Shown here piece after piece: positions 1 through 11,591 of a stretch of 64,000 bases of DNA (within the stretch, counting starts at the first letter, position 1; every line of letters begins with the position of its first letter). The position numbers and the translations under genes are program-made. Under the pieces are notes generated by a model. It made no database searches, had not been told where the DNA came from, and saw only the letters and a list, made by a program, of their open reading frames with translations. The DNA is from Suillus spraguei. Lineage: Eukaryota; Basidiomycota; Agaricomycetes; Boletales; Suillaceae. The stretch spans positions 1-64,000 of the forward strand of contig JABCPU010000250.1 of the NCBI GenBank assembly GCA_016800925.1. The letters run 5' to 3'.

Positions 1-500
1 TACCACCAACAGGCAGTAATGGGTAATTGGTCCTCCTTGATTAGAGTTCCATCTGCTGTTGTTATGTGAAAGGGCGTTTTCAGGTGTCATTGTGTCATTT
101 TGTGGAGATTTACAAACTCTCGGAGATGAAGGTTCCAGCTGCTCCAGAGTCTATGACAGCGGTGGCTTCGATGGATTTTAAATGAGTGCGAGAGATAAGG
201 GTAACTGGAACATGAAGTTCCTTTCATTCACCTACAGCTCGTACAAGTCTTAGTAATACATTAGGAGAAACATATGTTGATTTCTTGTTTCCCCAGATCA
301 AAAATCCTCAATAAGGCGGCGCACCGTCTCCTCCTCCTCATCATCTTCTTCCTTAGGAAGATCCTTGATTTCTGCCTGTCAAAGTGGAGTCTTCTTTTTC
401 TTGAGGCACTTACCAATACGATGCCCAGTTTTACGAACATCTGAAGCATTGACCTTTCCTCATGGCTTCCAAAGTTATTCTTCTTTTGTTGTGGACGGTG
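1..500 (-). pseudogene. Gag zinc-knuckle / protease fragment, LTR-B retrotransposon family
   Basis: Seen: on the minus strand this stretch matches, with many substitutions, the gag end and protease start of the better preserved LTR-B copies at 25000-25600 and 36000-36600. It includes the conserved gag-pol junction (reverse complement of 305-316, GAT TTT TGA followed by the TGG-GGA-AAC start of pol in the -1 frame) and the protease stretch with the DSGA-like active site near 150-165. The zinc knuckle is degenerate. It is out of order with the RNase H piece to its right (590-880), so the two were joined by deletion or come from different copies. Inference: dead fragment, continuing left of the window. 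Confidence 0.75.
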
Positions 501-589
501 GGCAGTGATGCCTTTGCACTGGGTATAATTGTTGTCAAGCATGATGCAGAATTTCATGGTTTGTTGAAAACAATGAGAGGGCGATATCG

Positions 590-880
590 TCATCAATGAG
601 TCAGATGAACAGGGAATCAGGAAGAAGCACAGTGTCTTCATTATCACGAGAACCATCGTCATGATCTGGGCGATGTGAGAGAGCATCTGGACAGCTAGTT
701 TAGTGCCTGCAACATGATGTAATTTGATATTGAAGAGTGACAATGTCAATTGCCAGCAGGCTTGTCGTCGAGTTAACTTCTGTGCGGTATGGAAGTACAG
801 AAGGTTCTTGTGATCAGTGAAGATGATGACAGGGTGGGCGTTTCCTTCAAGATAATAACACCATTCATTTAAGGCATGGA
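590..880 (-). pseudogene. RNase H end / integrase spacer fragment, LTR-B family
   Basis: Seen: the minus strand encodes the end of the Ty3/gypsy RNase H domain, recognisable by the motif [15 protein letters not shown], which corresponds to [15 protein letters not shown] in the copy at 9980-10030, and by the upstream TDHKNLLYF region near 790-830. The downstream acidic spacer continues in shifted frames to about 590. Upstream of 880 similarity stops abruptly. It is a rearranged fragment; on the minus strand RNase H should follow gag and protease, but here it precedes them. Confidence 0.75.
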
Positions 881-1140
881 TAATATTATAAGTATATTAA
901 GTATCTATATAAGTGTATCATACCTGAGAGTTCAGAGTCAATGCACAAGGCATATAAGACTATGAACTCTGACTATGGACGAGTTTTGTGTAAATAATGT
1001 AAACAATGCCTATCATGGTAATGTCCTTAAAGTGTCCCAAAAGTGCAGTCATTGAAGTGTCCTCAATGTCTCGAAAGTGTACTAACAGTCCTGAAAGTCC
1101 TGAAAGTCCTTGAACTAATTAAGTGCGAAGTCACACAACT

Positions 1141-1312
1141 AACATTGCCTTCGTTCATGAATGAGGTGATGAAGATAATTTTTGATTTATCATTTGTGTA
1201 AGTCTTATCATTGAGATCATGGTATGCTTTGCATGCAATAAGGAAGCATTCAGCTTTGTCGCGATCGCCATCGAAATTGGGAGGGTGTGCGATCTTTATT
1301 TCAGCGGTTTAA
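1141..1312 (-). pseudogene. Gag amino-terminal fragment of a second, divergent gypsy family
   Basis: Seen: the minus strand reads without a stop through a segment containing HPPNFDGDRDKAECFL and NDKSKIIFITSFMNEGN. This aligns with the Gag start of the LTR-B elements (IGQPIGFDGDRDNSREF ... DKQKIIYITSFMTEKN at 26000-26160) but differs at roughly half the residues, so it belongs to a related but separate family. Only about 55 codons remain. No matching pol is visible next to it. Confidence 0.7.
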
Positions 1313-2389
1313 AGATACAACCTAACCTGGGCTGTAGATAAAATACCTCCTAAGTTAGTATGTGTGGTCTTGCACTCCATCTAGTCTGCTTCACTTGCAA
1401 GACAAGAGTGTTCAACCCTAAAGGGGGATGCCTGTTAGTATGGTCAAGTTCGAGTCAAACCAATGTGTGAATGTAGTGTCATAGTCAGCGGTAAGTTGCT
1501 GCGGTCAGTGGTGATGCTGCAGGAACTAGCATAGTAAGTAGTGGTACTAGCATCATTGAAACAAAGTCAGTAACAGTAGCATTGAGTGAGCGGTGATGAG
1601 CGACAATATCAGTGGTTAAAGTTGCAAGCGGTGCAAAGAAACAGTAAAGAAGGCCGCGGTACTTTCAGCGGTAAAGTAACAGTGCGTGAGAAGTTCAGTA
1701 AAAATAGTAATCAAGAGTCCAGCAGTATGCCAGCGGTAAAGGTGAAAGAGCGAGATCGATTAATGAGCAGTAACGAACTTTAAAGACTAAGTCTACTACT
1801 GGTGGTTCCAGAGCTAGACACTAATCTTGACCTATAGTACATGCAATGGGGTAAAATCAGGTACTGTATTGTGTGGAGTATGCAGTGCTTATATCCTAAA
1901 TTGTACGTATTTGGAATGCTCTAGGCGAGATCAGTAGTGCTCACAGTAACCACCATATTTAAACATAGCGCGAGGCGACATGTAATAAGACTTGCTGTGG
2001 AATCAGTGATAACGAACATACAACAAACAACACACCAAATGGAGCTATGCAGGTGCAGCAAGGACATGGGAGGACATCGGTACGTGGAACATGGTGCAGC
2101 AGTCGGTATGGTGTGCGGTAAGTGTGAGATGCTGCTGGAAGTGCTAAAGGGGTAAGATGGCCATGGACAAGTGGTAACTCCTATAGACATGAGACGAGTG
2201 TCAAAAGATAGGGTTTTAAGCCTAGCGCCAATATGTTTGTTACAACAGGTTTCAGTGCAGTCGTGGACATGATGTCTTCTTCGCTGCAATGCCTCTAGTC
2301 TGAGTGATATCAAGTGAGGGCTTTCTGGATCGATTCAGATGTGGGATCTACACTCACAGATGTGCACGTTTTGTGGGACTTTAATCTTT
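1313..2389. other. Unassigned repeat-derived stretch with PPT-like and PBS-like motifs
   Basis: No gene could be supported. A purine-rich AAAGGGGGATGCC at about 1419-1431 followed by TGTTAGTATGG at 1434 resembles the polypurine tract plus LTR start of element E (39654-39675), so a 3' LTR of another family may begin at 1434; its end was not found. Between 1490 and 1760 the sequence is rich in degenerate AGCGGTAA/AGTAGTGG-type short repeats. At 2378-2388 the bases ACTTTAATCTT lie one base outside the LTR-B copy at 2390, exactly as the self-priming site does in complete elements, so 2389 and leftwards was once the interior of a minus-strand LTR-B element. Confidence 0.45.
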
Positions 2390-2807
2390 TGTTATGAACT
2401 GGGGTGGCATCACCAGCGACAGTAAAAAGACACAGCTGGTCTGCTGGGGAGTTCTACTATGTTAAAAAGAGAATGAGGATGATAAGTACATGGAGGGTTC
2501 TGAGTATGGACAGAGTTCAAGTCGAAGAGTTGTGACTCAAAGACAATCAAGAATAATGACTAAGGCTAAGGAGTGCTTAGACTTAGAAACGATTCAGATG
2601 ACTTAGGTTGGAGACCTAAATACAGCGTGCTTAAATAAGCCAATATGTGCGCACGGACCAAGAGAGATGTGAGAATGTAGGTGCATATCCTAAGGAGGAA
2701 GGTGACTATAGTACAGATGCATTGAGCATATGAGTCAAGAAGTATGTTACGTAATATACAAGGTAAAGACGAGAGGAAAATGAATAGGGGCACATATGAT
2801 TGTAACA
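2390..2807 (-). repeat. LTR-B copy (5' LTR of a minus-strand element)
   Basis: The copy begins TGTTATGAACTGGGGTGG and ends ATGATTGTAACA in plus-strand order, the inverted form of LTR-B. It is about 55 bp shorter than the 471-475 bp full copies. The adjoining self-priming PBS at 2378-2388 identifies it as a 5' LTR whose element ran to the left. It interrupts the RNase H region of element H. Confidence 0.85.
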
Positions 2808-3028
2808 AAAACGCAATCAGAATTGTCATTTTCTACCCCCCCTCTGTGGTCTGATCTCCAAGACAGATGATTGGCCTTATCATTGACTACACCAGGCTTA
2901 TGTTGGAGCGTAAATTCATACTCCGCCAGGAACAAACTCCATCTGGCTTGCCTTCTTGTCAACTTTTGACTTGTCATGAAATACTCGAGATTTTTATGAT
3001 CAGTCCAGATTTCCACAGGATGAGGTGC
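2808..3028 (-). pseudogene. Element H: RNase H carboxy part
   Basis: Seen: the minus strand contains PHPVEIWTDHKNLEYFM and LTRRQARWSLFLAEYEF, the RNase H / tether end typical of Ty3/gypsy polymerases, then LQHKPGVVNDKANHLSWRSD. It is the continuation of the RT / RNase H at 4272-5318; the two are separated by the LTR-A pair at 3029-4271. Downstream integrase is missing because an LTR-B copy cuts in at 2807. Element H is a different gypsy lineage from the LTR-B elements. Confidence 0.85.
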
Positions 3029-4271
3029 TGTCATATACCATACTTCTGATCCCAGATCTGATCGATTCTATTTCCATCCGGTCCACAGATCCTGTCCGGA
3101 TTGCCCATCCGAATGTGCCCACTTCTCACACTCTAACTCCCTTGTGTATATCTGTGTCTATCTCCTTTCGTCATTCCTCCTGTTTCCGGTATCCCGGCTG
3201 TGTATATTTCCGTCCTGTGTCACTGATCCATTACCTGTGTTTCATTTCCGATTCGTGCTTACTGATCCACTGTGCATTAACTAATAGACTTCCGTTATAC
3301 ATCGTACATAGCCCTTGGTCCCAGACTCATTGATTATCCATACTAGACACTTACAGTATATAAACCACTTGTAGATCTCCGTAGAACCTTAGTTCAAATA
3401 TCATCTTAGATTCTGCTCATTCTGCTTCCTCCGGACTTAAGTCACTTTCTGCTCTAAGTCATCTTCCGAGACTTGGAATTGATTCCTTTAGTCTATATCT
3501 CCGACTCTATCTTCGGATATGTTAAGACCGTACTCAAAGGGTGAAGGATCCGAAGGGCTTTGGCCTCAGTTTGTGCACTGTGCCCCTTATTTCAGGGAGT
3601 AGGTATACGTCTGAAGATCCGGAAGGAGTTGCGTGGTGGATCCGGACATCCGAAGGTATCAGATATGATACGTCCGAAGGTTATCCGGAGCATAGGGATG
3701 GAACGAGGATTATGGCTAGCTTCGGAATGAGTTCCTAACTAGAAACTGACAGAGGTAGACTATCCGAAGATAGAGTCGGAGATATAGACTTAAGGAATCA
3801 ATCCCAAGTCTTGGAAGACGACTAGAGCGGAAAGTGACTCAAGTCTGAAGAAAGCAGAATGAGCAGAATCCAAGATGATATTTGAACTAAGGTTCTACAG
3901 AGATCTACAAGTGGTTTATATACTGTAAGTATCTAATATGGATAATCAAACAAGTCCAGGACCGAGGGCTATGTATGAAGTGTAACGGAAGTCTATTAGT
4001 TAATGTGCAGTGGGATCAGTAAGCACGAATTGGAAATGAAACACAGGTAACGGATCAGTGACACAGGACGGAAATATACACAGCTGGGATACCGGAAACA
4101 GGAGGAATGATAAAAGGAGATAGACGCAGATATACACAAGGAGTTAGAGTGCGAGAAGTGGGCACATTCAGATGGGTGATCCGGACAGGATCTGTGGACC
4201 GGACGGAAATAGAATCAATTGGATCTGATCGGATATGGTTGGATCTGGGATTAGAAGTATGGTATATGACA
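3029..4271. repeat. Palindromic pair of LTR-A copies (head to head)
   Basis: Seen: 3029-3519 is a forward LTR-A that starts TGTCATATACC and stops after about 490 bp; it is joined at 3520 directly to a full inverted LTR-A (TGTTAAGACC ... GGTATATGACA, 3520-4271). Both outer ends are therefore the same U3 terminus, giving a large inverted repeat. The flanks in element H read GGTGC on the left and TGCTC on the right, overlapping by TGC, so the pair seems to have entered H as one unit. A simple solo LTR cannot give this structure. Confidence 0.85.
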
Positions 4272-5318
4272 TGCTCCCTGCACATAGTGCCTCCACTCTT
4301 CCAATGCTCAAATGATTGCTAATAATTCTTTGTCATGAATGTTGTCATTTTGTTCTGCATCATTCATTGACTTCAAATAATAAGCAATAGGATGCCATAG
4401 TCCATCTTCCATTTGTTGAGAAAGTACTGCACCAGATGCATAATCAGAAGCATCGGTCTCTATTCTTTTCTTTTTCTCAACGTCTGGCATTACTAGGAGC
4501 AGAGCTTCTGTGAATCATTTCTTTAATTCATCAATGCATTCTGTTGCTTCTCCATCCAATTCATGGAACATCTTTTCTTAGCAAATCATTCATTGGTCTG
4601 GCTATATCCGAGAACCCCAATATGAATCTTTGATAGAAGTTGGCAAAGCCCATGAATGCTTGTATATCTTTTATGCATTTGGAAACAGGCCATTTCAATA
4701 CTCCTTCTACTTTCACAGGGTCCATAGACACATTGCCTTTTTCCACGATCAACCCTAAGAATTCGACTTTAGACTGTTCGAAACTACATTTCTCTGGTTT
4801 CAAGAACAGGTCATTATCTTTTAATCATTTGAGTACTTCTCGCACGACTTTCCGGTGTTGCTCCTTATTTCCATTTGTAAAGACCAAGATGTCATCGATG
4901 TAGACAAGGACCATCTTTCCATCAATGAGATCTCTAAATATTTCATTCATCATGGTTGGAAAGTTGCTGGAGAATTCGTCAACCCGAAATACATTATGGT
5001 TGGTTCATGGTGACCAAAAGGTGTTTTGAAAGCTGCCTTCCACTCATCTCCTTCCTTCATCTGAATGTTATTGTATCCCCATTGTACATCCATTTTGGAG
5101 TACATCGCGGCACCAGTTAAAGCATCAATTAAATCTTGAGATCTCGGTAAAGGATATGCGTTCTTAACCGTCTTCTCATTGAGCTTTCTATAGTCCATTA
5201 CTGGTCATAATTTGCCATCTTTTTTGGCCACAAAGAAGAAAGGTGCTGCAACAGGAGATTGTGAGTCTCTAATATGTCCTAGTGCAGTTTTGGCTTTTAA
5301 TCAATCTTTCAATGTGTC
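4272..5318 (-). pseudogene. Element H: reverse transcriptase and RNase H
   Basis: Seen on the minus strand: MDYRKLNEKTVKNAYPLP and the QWGYNNIQMKEGDEWKAAF block (5198 downwards), the catalytic YIDD box near 4885-4900, the thumb block KPEKCSFEQSKVEFLGLIVE, then RNase H blocks TDASDYASGAVLSQQ and NIHDKELLAII (4490-4310). Several frameshifts and stops separate these segments. The piece ends at 5318 where element D inserted; the gene resumes at 13604 with the start of RT. Known: RT/RNase H copies retrotransposon RNA into DNA. This copy is inactive. Confidence 0.9.
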
Positions 5319-5789
5319 TGTTGCAATCATACATGCCCCTATTCATTTTCCTCTCGTCTTTACCTTGTATATTACGTAACATGATCCCGACTCATATGCT
5401 CAACACATCTGTACTATAGTCGCCTTCCTCCTTTGGATATGCACTTACGTTCTCACATCTCTCTTGGTCTGTGCACACATATTGGCTTATTTAAGCACAT
5501 TGTATTATGCTTGTGTACTTTACTTAATCTTACTGGGTTTTACCTGGAATATCCTTCGCTTAGGTCTCCAACCTAAGTCATCTGAATCGTCTCTAAGTCT
5601 AAGCACTCCTTAGTCTTAGTCTCTATTCTACTGATTATCTTAGAGTTGCGACTCTTCGATCGAACCCTTGATCCTACTCAGAATACTTCCTTGTAGGAGT
5701 CCTTGTTCTCCTTTGAACATAGTTGAACCTCCCAGCAGACCGGCTGTGTCTTATCACTGTCGCTGGTGATGCCACCCCAGTTTGTAACA
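5319..5789 (+). repeat. 5' LTR-B of element D
   Basis: 471 bp, TGTTGCAATC ... TTTGTAACA. The TATA-like TATTTAAG is at 5488-5495. The predicted transcript start, ACTTAATCTT at 5522, is nucleotide 35 counted from the first T of that box; here one T of the 11-nt self-priming sequence has been lost, whereas the 3' LTR keeps ACTTTAATCTT (13330-13340). Confidence 0.92.
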
Positions 5790-5800
5790 AAGATTAAAGT
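5790..5800 (+). promoter_or_regulatory. Primer-binding site, self-priming type (LTR-B)
   Basis: AAGATTAAAGT lies immediately after the 5' LTR. It is the exact reverse complement of ACTTTAATCTT, the predicted first 11 nt of the LTR-B transcript, and it does not begin with the TGG expected for a tRNA primer. The same motif follows the LTR at 26372-26382, 37384-37394 and 2378-2388 on the minus strand. This is the arrangement known for Tf1 self-priming. Confidence 0.8.
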
Positions 5801-5923
5801 CCACATTGATCATCGACTATCCAGTCTTCAAACCCCTCCATCTGAACCCTGATAAAGCCCTAACGGACAGCAAGACCATGCATGTAGGCACTGAAAAAGC
5901 ATAACTCACCAGACCATTCATCA

Positions 5924-7545
5924 TTATGACTACTACAGCCACTACCAGGAAATATTTTGAATATAAATCAGTTTCCCAACTGCATTTGATGGAGATCGCG
6001 ACAATTCTCTGGAATTCATTCTATCATGCAACACATACTTCGACATCAATGAAAAGTTCTATACCAACGACAAGCAGAAGATCATTTTCATTACATCCTT
6101 CATGACGGAAAAGAACACCAAATCTTGGAAAGAACAATTTCTTGCTCATGCTCAATCCATCGACACTTCTGGACAGAAAGTTGGTTATGGGATGATGAAA
6201 GATTTCATGAAAAGTTTCAATAAAGCTTTCGAACTGTTAAGACTGTACTCAAAGGTAGAGAGACCTGAAGGGCTTTGGCCTCAGTTCGTGCACTGTGCCC
6301 CTTTCCCAAGTAATGCCCCTTATTTCAGGGAGAAGTTATACATCCGAAGATCTGGAAGGAGTTGCGTGACAGGTCCGGACATCCAAAGGTATCGGATATG
6401 ATACATCTGAAGGTTATCCAGAATGTAGGGATAGAACGAAGATTAAGACTAGCTTCGGAACGAATTCCTAACTAGAAACTAGCAGAGATAGACTATCCGA
6501 AGATAGAGTCAGAGATATAGACTATAGGTATCAATCCCAGTCTCAGAAGATGACTTGGAGCGGAAAGTGGCTTAAGTCCGGAGGAAGCAGAATGAGCAGA
6601 ATCTAAGATGATATTCGAACTAAGGTTCTACAGAGATTTACAAGTGGTTTATATACTGTAAGTATCTAAGATGGATAATCAACAAGTCCAGGACTGAGGG
6701 CTATGTATGAAGTGTAATGGAAGTCTATTAGTTAATGCACAGCGGATCAGTAAGCACAAATCAGAAATGAACACAGGTAACGGATCAGTGACATAGGACA
6801 GAAATATACATAGCCGGAATACCGGAAACAGGAGGAATGACGAAAGGAGATAGACGCGGATATACACAAGGGAGTTAAGGTGCGAGAAGTGAGCACATTC
6901 GGATGGGTGGTCCGGACAGGATCTGTGGACCGGATGGATATGGAATCGATCGGATCTGATCAGATATGGTCAGATCTGAGATTAGAAGTATGGTATATGA
7001 CAGAACTGGTAGATTCCATGGGAACCGCATTAACGAAGCTCAGGGATCTTAAACAAGGAAACGGCAAGCTCCAAACCTATATCACTGACTTCAAAGCGCT
7101 TGCAGCTAAAGCCCATATCACTGACAATGCAACGAAGATCCAATTCTCCAAGATGGCCTTAACTTAGGCATCTTGACCAAACTATTCACACCAGGCGATG
7201 TCCCAGATGTATTCCACAATGTTGTATCACAATGCGTTTCCACGACAACTCCCACCAACGCCTTCAGGTGTTACAAGCACGTCACGCTCCGCAGAAGAAG
7301 AGGAACTATGGAAATGCGCGTTACACACCCAGTCGTGATTCAAACACAATGGTCGTAGATCGAATCTCTGATATGGAAAGATCTGAGTGCATGAGAAAAG
7401 ATCAATGTTTCAGATGCAGAAAGACAGGACACCATATTGGTAACTGCCCTGATAGGAAGAAGAAGACCCCACTCTGTCAAGTGGAAGCCAAAGAAGTTCA
7501 AACGAAGAAGACAAAACCGTGAGACAAATTGTAGAGGATTTTTAA
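5924..7545 (+). pseudogene. Element D gag (broken, interrupted by LTR-A)
   Basis: Gag capsid and nucleocapsid of an LTR-B element. Fragments in shifted frames are visible: the start near 5924-6060, ITSFMTEKNTKSWKEQF at 6087-6140, the stretch up to 6234, and, after the LTR-A insertion, KLRDLKQGNGKLQTYITDFK (7033 on) and a CCHC zinc knuckle CFRCRKTGHHIGNC near 7406-7447. The reading frame ends in GAT TTT TAA at about 7538-7546, where pol continues in the -1 frame. At least three frameshifts are visible. Confidence 0.88.
6235..7002 (-). repeat. Solo LTR-A inside element D gag
   Basis: Inverted LTR-A, TGTTAAGACTG ... TATATGACA, 768 bp. The gag sequence CGAAC on the left and GAACT on the right share GAAC, consistent with a 4-5 bp target duplication with one base lost. 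It retains the TATA box and AGTTCGAATAT start motif on the minus strand (perfect match to the PBS of element E). Confidence 0.9.
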
Positions 7546-10500
7546 CTTGGAGAAACAAAGACTCGATGTATGTTTCTCCCAATGTATTACTAAGACTTGT
7601 AGGTGCTGTAGGTGAAAGAAAAGAACTTTGTATTCCTATCACCCTTCATTCACGTACTCGCTTAAAATCCATCAACACCACCGCTGTTATCGACTCTGGC
7701 GCAGCAGGAACATTTATCTCCAAGGAGTTTGTGAAACTCCATCAAATCACATGACGAAAACTCAAAACACCATTTCAAGTTACCACCACAGATGGAACCC
7801 TCATCAAAGGAGGGCCAATCATGCATTATTGCCTTCTAGTGGTAAAGATTGATGAACGAACCATGTATGGAAAGTTCAATATCACTAAACTTGAGCGAAG
7901 AGATCAAATTCTTCTGGGAATCCCGTGGTTACATGTCATGAACCCAAGTATAGATTGGGCTGCCGAAACACTTGCCCTATCACAAATGACAAAGTCTGAT
8001 GAAATTGAACAAGATGTGGATACAGATCAGAAGAGGAACAGATTACCTTCTGCTTTCCCTTACCACACCAAGAAATGGCAAAATTCAAAACTTCTGAAAC
8101 TTATTGTTGCTCCTACCATTGACATTCCTGACGAACTCATGATCAACAAAACTTCTCCACGAGTAGAAAAATGAAAGAACAAGTCAGAACCAGAATCTCG
8201 ACTGCCGCCATCAAAACCCATCGAACAACGACCAATCAAAGAACAACAACAAGGAAAGCAGAAAACTGAAGAAGATCTCGGAGGACGAGCTCATAATATT
8301 CCAAAGTTAACCAAATATTTTGTACCACCCAAATCATTAACCCCGTCCACTTCTATCAAAGAAATTCCTGATCAGGACGAACCCATGATGTCCACCATGC
8401 CCGCCGAAGAAGATGAGCAATTTAATACTATGCATGACATATGGAGTGCCCCAGAAGTACGAGAAGTATCATCCTATGAACTTGAAGAAGGAGAATTCCT
8501 GGCTGAATACAACATCGACGGAAGTTACATGAGAATCATCGACGAAGTATCCATGGATACACCCCTTACTTGTGATGGAACTTCCCAACTTGAACAACTC
8601 CTGAATTACTCTACCATCTCCCTTCCTCCGCTGAAATACAGTAACAAGGCACAAGAATTCGCAACCGATGAAAAAAAGAAGAAAAAGAAATCATTCGAAG
8701 AACTCGTACCATCCTACCTCCATGACTTCGCTGACATCTTTGCTGTAGATGGACTTAACAAACTTCCCCCAGAATGACCCAGTATTGACCACCACATCGA
8801 TACCAAACCTGGTTTCATTCCCCGAACGTCTAAGGTTTACCCACTGTCAGAAAATGAATGAACTTTGGTAAAAGCATTCATTGATGAAAATGTTGCTAAG
8901 GGGTTCATTTCTGAATCAAAATCACCCCAAGCTAGTGGATTCTTCTTCATTGGAATGCAGAGCGGAGAACTCTGTCCTTGCCAGGACTATCATTACATCA
9001 ATGATTGGACGGTCAAAAATGCTTATCCACTTCCTTTACCGGTATCTCTTGTGGCACGGCTTCACAACACACAATTCTTCATGAAAATGGATATATGGTC
9101 GGGATACAACAACATCCGCATCCATCCCAAGGATCAATGGAAAGCTGCGTTCACAACGGAATTTGGTCTCTATGAACCTAATGTCATGTTCTTTGGGTTA
9201 TGTAATTCACCAGCCACATTTCAAGCATACATGAATCGCACCTTCCAGCAGGAGATTAACGAAGGATGGATGGTTATCTATATGGACGATATCCTCATTT
9301 TCTTGACAACTATGGAGGAACACCGCGAATGTACCAGATGAGTACTAATTAAAGTATGGAACGAACATCTTTTCCTCAAACCAGAAAAGTGTACCTTCAA
9401 TGCTGATGAAGTGGAATACCTTGGAATGATCATTCGGCCTGGACAGATTGCTATGGATACTGCCAAGACAAAGGGATTGCCGAATGGCCTGTTCCAAAAA
9501 GCGTAAAAGATGTTCGGTCGTTTTTAGGATTCTGCAACTTTTACCACACATTTATCTCCCATTACTCTGATATTGCACGACCCCTCATCAGTCTAACAAA
9601 GAAGGATACTTCCTTCCTTTGGACGACTCAATGTCAGGATACCTTCCAAGACCTCAAGGAATGCTTTATAAAACAACTGGTACTTTGCAATCAAGATCCA
9701 TCATGGCAATTTGCGGTTGCAACTGATGCTTCTCTTGTAGCAACTGGAGGCGTCCTATTGCAAACCGACGAAAATGGCATTTATCACCCATGCGCTTACC
9801 TATCTCAGTCGCTATCAGATTTTCGACCGGGAATTACTTGCAGTTATCTGCGCCTTAAACAAATGGTGTTACTATCTTGAAGGGAGCGCCCACACTGTCA
9901 TCGTCTTCACTGACCACAAAAACCTTCTGTACTTCTGTACTGCACAGAAGTTAACTCGACGACAAGCTCACTGGCAATTGACATTGTCACTCTTTGACAT
10001 TGAACTACACCATGTTGCAGGCACTAAACTAGCTGCTCCAGATGCTCTCTCACGTCGCCCAGATCATGATGATGGTTCTCGTGATAATGAAGATGCCGTG
10101 CTTCTTCCTGATTCCCTGTTCATCCAACTCATCGATAATGATCTACTTGATGTATTGGCTACTTCTGACCCTTTGGACGACCCTGTATTTAAAACGGTGT
10201 TGGATGCACTAGACGGTGTCTGTCTTCCTCCCATGAAGTCGGCATTGTCCAATTGGAAGATCGAACATGACGTGCTCTATTTCAAGAACCGTGCTTACAT
10301 TCCTCCCATTCATCGCGCCGCTACCCTCGCTCGCTATCATGATCATATCACTGCTGGTCATCCTGGCTGTTTCAAAACTGAAGAACTGGTTAAATGGGAA
10401 GCCTGGTGGCCTTCTATGGGTGCATATATCCGTAAATACGTCGAGAGTTGCGCCCTTTGTCAGCAAATGAAATCAGATACTCATCCAGTCCGACCTCCAC

Positions 10501-11562
10501 TTGTCCCCATTCCCTCCTCCGCTACCTGCCCCTTCTCGCAAATCTCTGTTGATTTGATCACTGATCTCCCCATTTCGGGGGGCTTTGATAGTATCATGGT
10601 TGTGGTGGACCATGGCCTTATGAAGGGGGTAATTATTATCCCTTGCCTTAAAATGGTAACCTCCGAAGGCATAGCAAAGTTATTTTTGAAACATGTCTAT
10701 CGATGGTTTGGTCTCCATGACAAAGTCATATCAGATTGAGGACCGCAGTTTCTATCAAGATTCTCAAAAGAACTTGCACGACTCCTTGATTATACCATCG
10801 CCCCTTCTACCAACTATCATCCTCAGACTGATGGACAAACTGAACGATTAAACCAAGAATTAGAAACCTATTTGCATATCTACTGCTGCAACAACCCTGA
10901 AGAATGGATAGAACATCTCCCTATCGCTGAATTCATTCACAATCATCAACAACACAATGCCCTAAATGCCTCACCATTCTTTCTCATGATGGGATACGAA
11001 CCCCGTGCCATTCCCCATTTAATCCCTGATTCTACCATACCAGCAGCAGAAGATCCGAGAAGAAGCCATTGCATGCCATAACATTGCTATGCAAACAATG
11101 GCAGGATGATCCAGAGGAGATAAGTACCAACCATGGAAGATCGGAGATAAAGTTTGGCTATCTGCTGCTAACCTTAGACTCAAACTCCCATCGTGAAAGC
11201 TTGCACCAAAGCGATATGGACCTTTCCCGATCACCAACGTCTTATCACCTATCACATTCACACTCAAACTTCCTCCGCAATGGAAGATTCACCCCACCTT
11301 CCATGCTTCTGTGTTATCGTCCTATAGCAAAAACGACGTACATGGTCCGAACTTCCTTGAACCACCGCCTGATATCATTGAAGAAAAAGAAGAAGAATAT
11401 GAAGTAGAAGCAATTCTTTCCCATACAGGAACCAGAAATCGCCGACACTATCTTGTCTCCTGGAAAGGATATTCATCGGGAGATAACAAATGGATTCCCA
11501 AAAAGAACTTAGCAAATTCCGCACGAATCCTGAATGCTTATAAGAAACGACACGACCTTTGA
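7543..11562 (+). pseudogene. Element D pol: protease, RT, RNase H, integrase, chromodomain
   Basis: Pol starts in the -1 frame at the gag stop. Blocks in order: protease with AVIDSGAAGTFIS (about 7684-7722), linker with acidic repeats (8385-8770), RT with CQDYHYINDWTVKNAYPLPL and the YMDD box (about 9280), RNase H DHKNLLYF and LTRRQAHW (9910-9970), integrase zinc-binding HPGCFKTEELVK ... CALCQQMK (about 10357-10480), integrase core DLITDLPISGGFDSI and ISD (10550-10740), and the chromodomain YLVSWKGYSSGDNKWIPKK (about 11450-11505). The polyprotein is cut by about eight stops or frameshifts, including a TGA where the other copies have CGA in the ERS motif after the integrase core (about 11107). 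Confidence 0.92.
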
Positions 11563-11591
11563 ATTTGAACCAGCCTCACAAACTATTCAAT

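Noticed and set aside
2566..2829. 87-codon minus-strand frame with many leucines
   Set aside because: It lies inside the LTR-B copy and its start falls in the LTR/element H joint; the same frame appears in other LTR-B copies as fragments.
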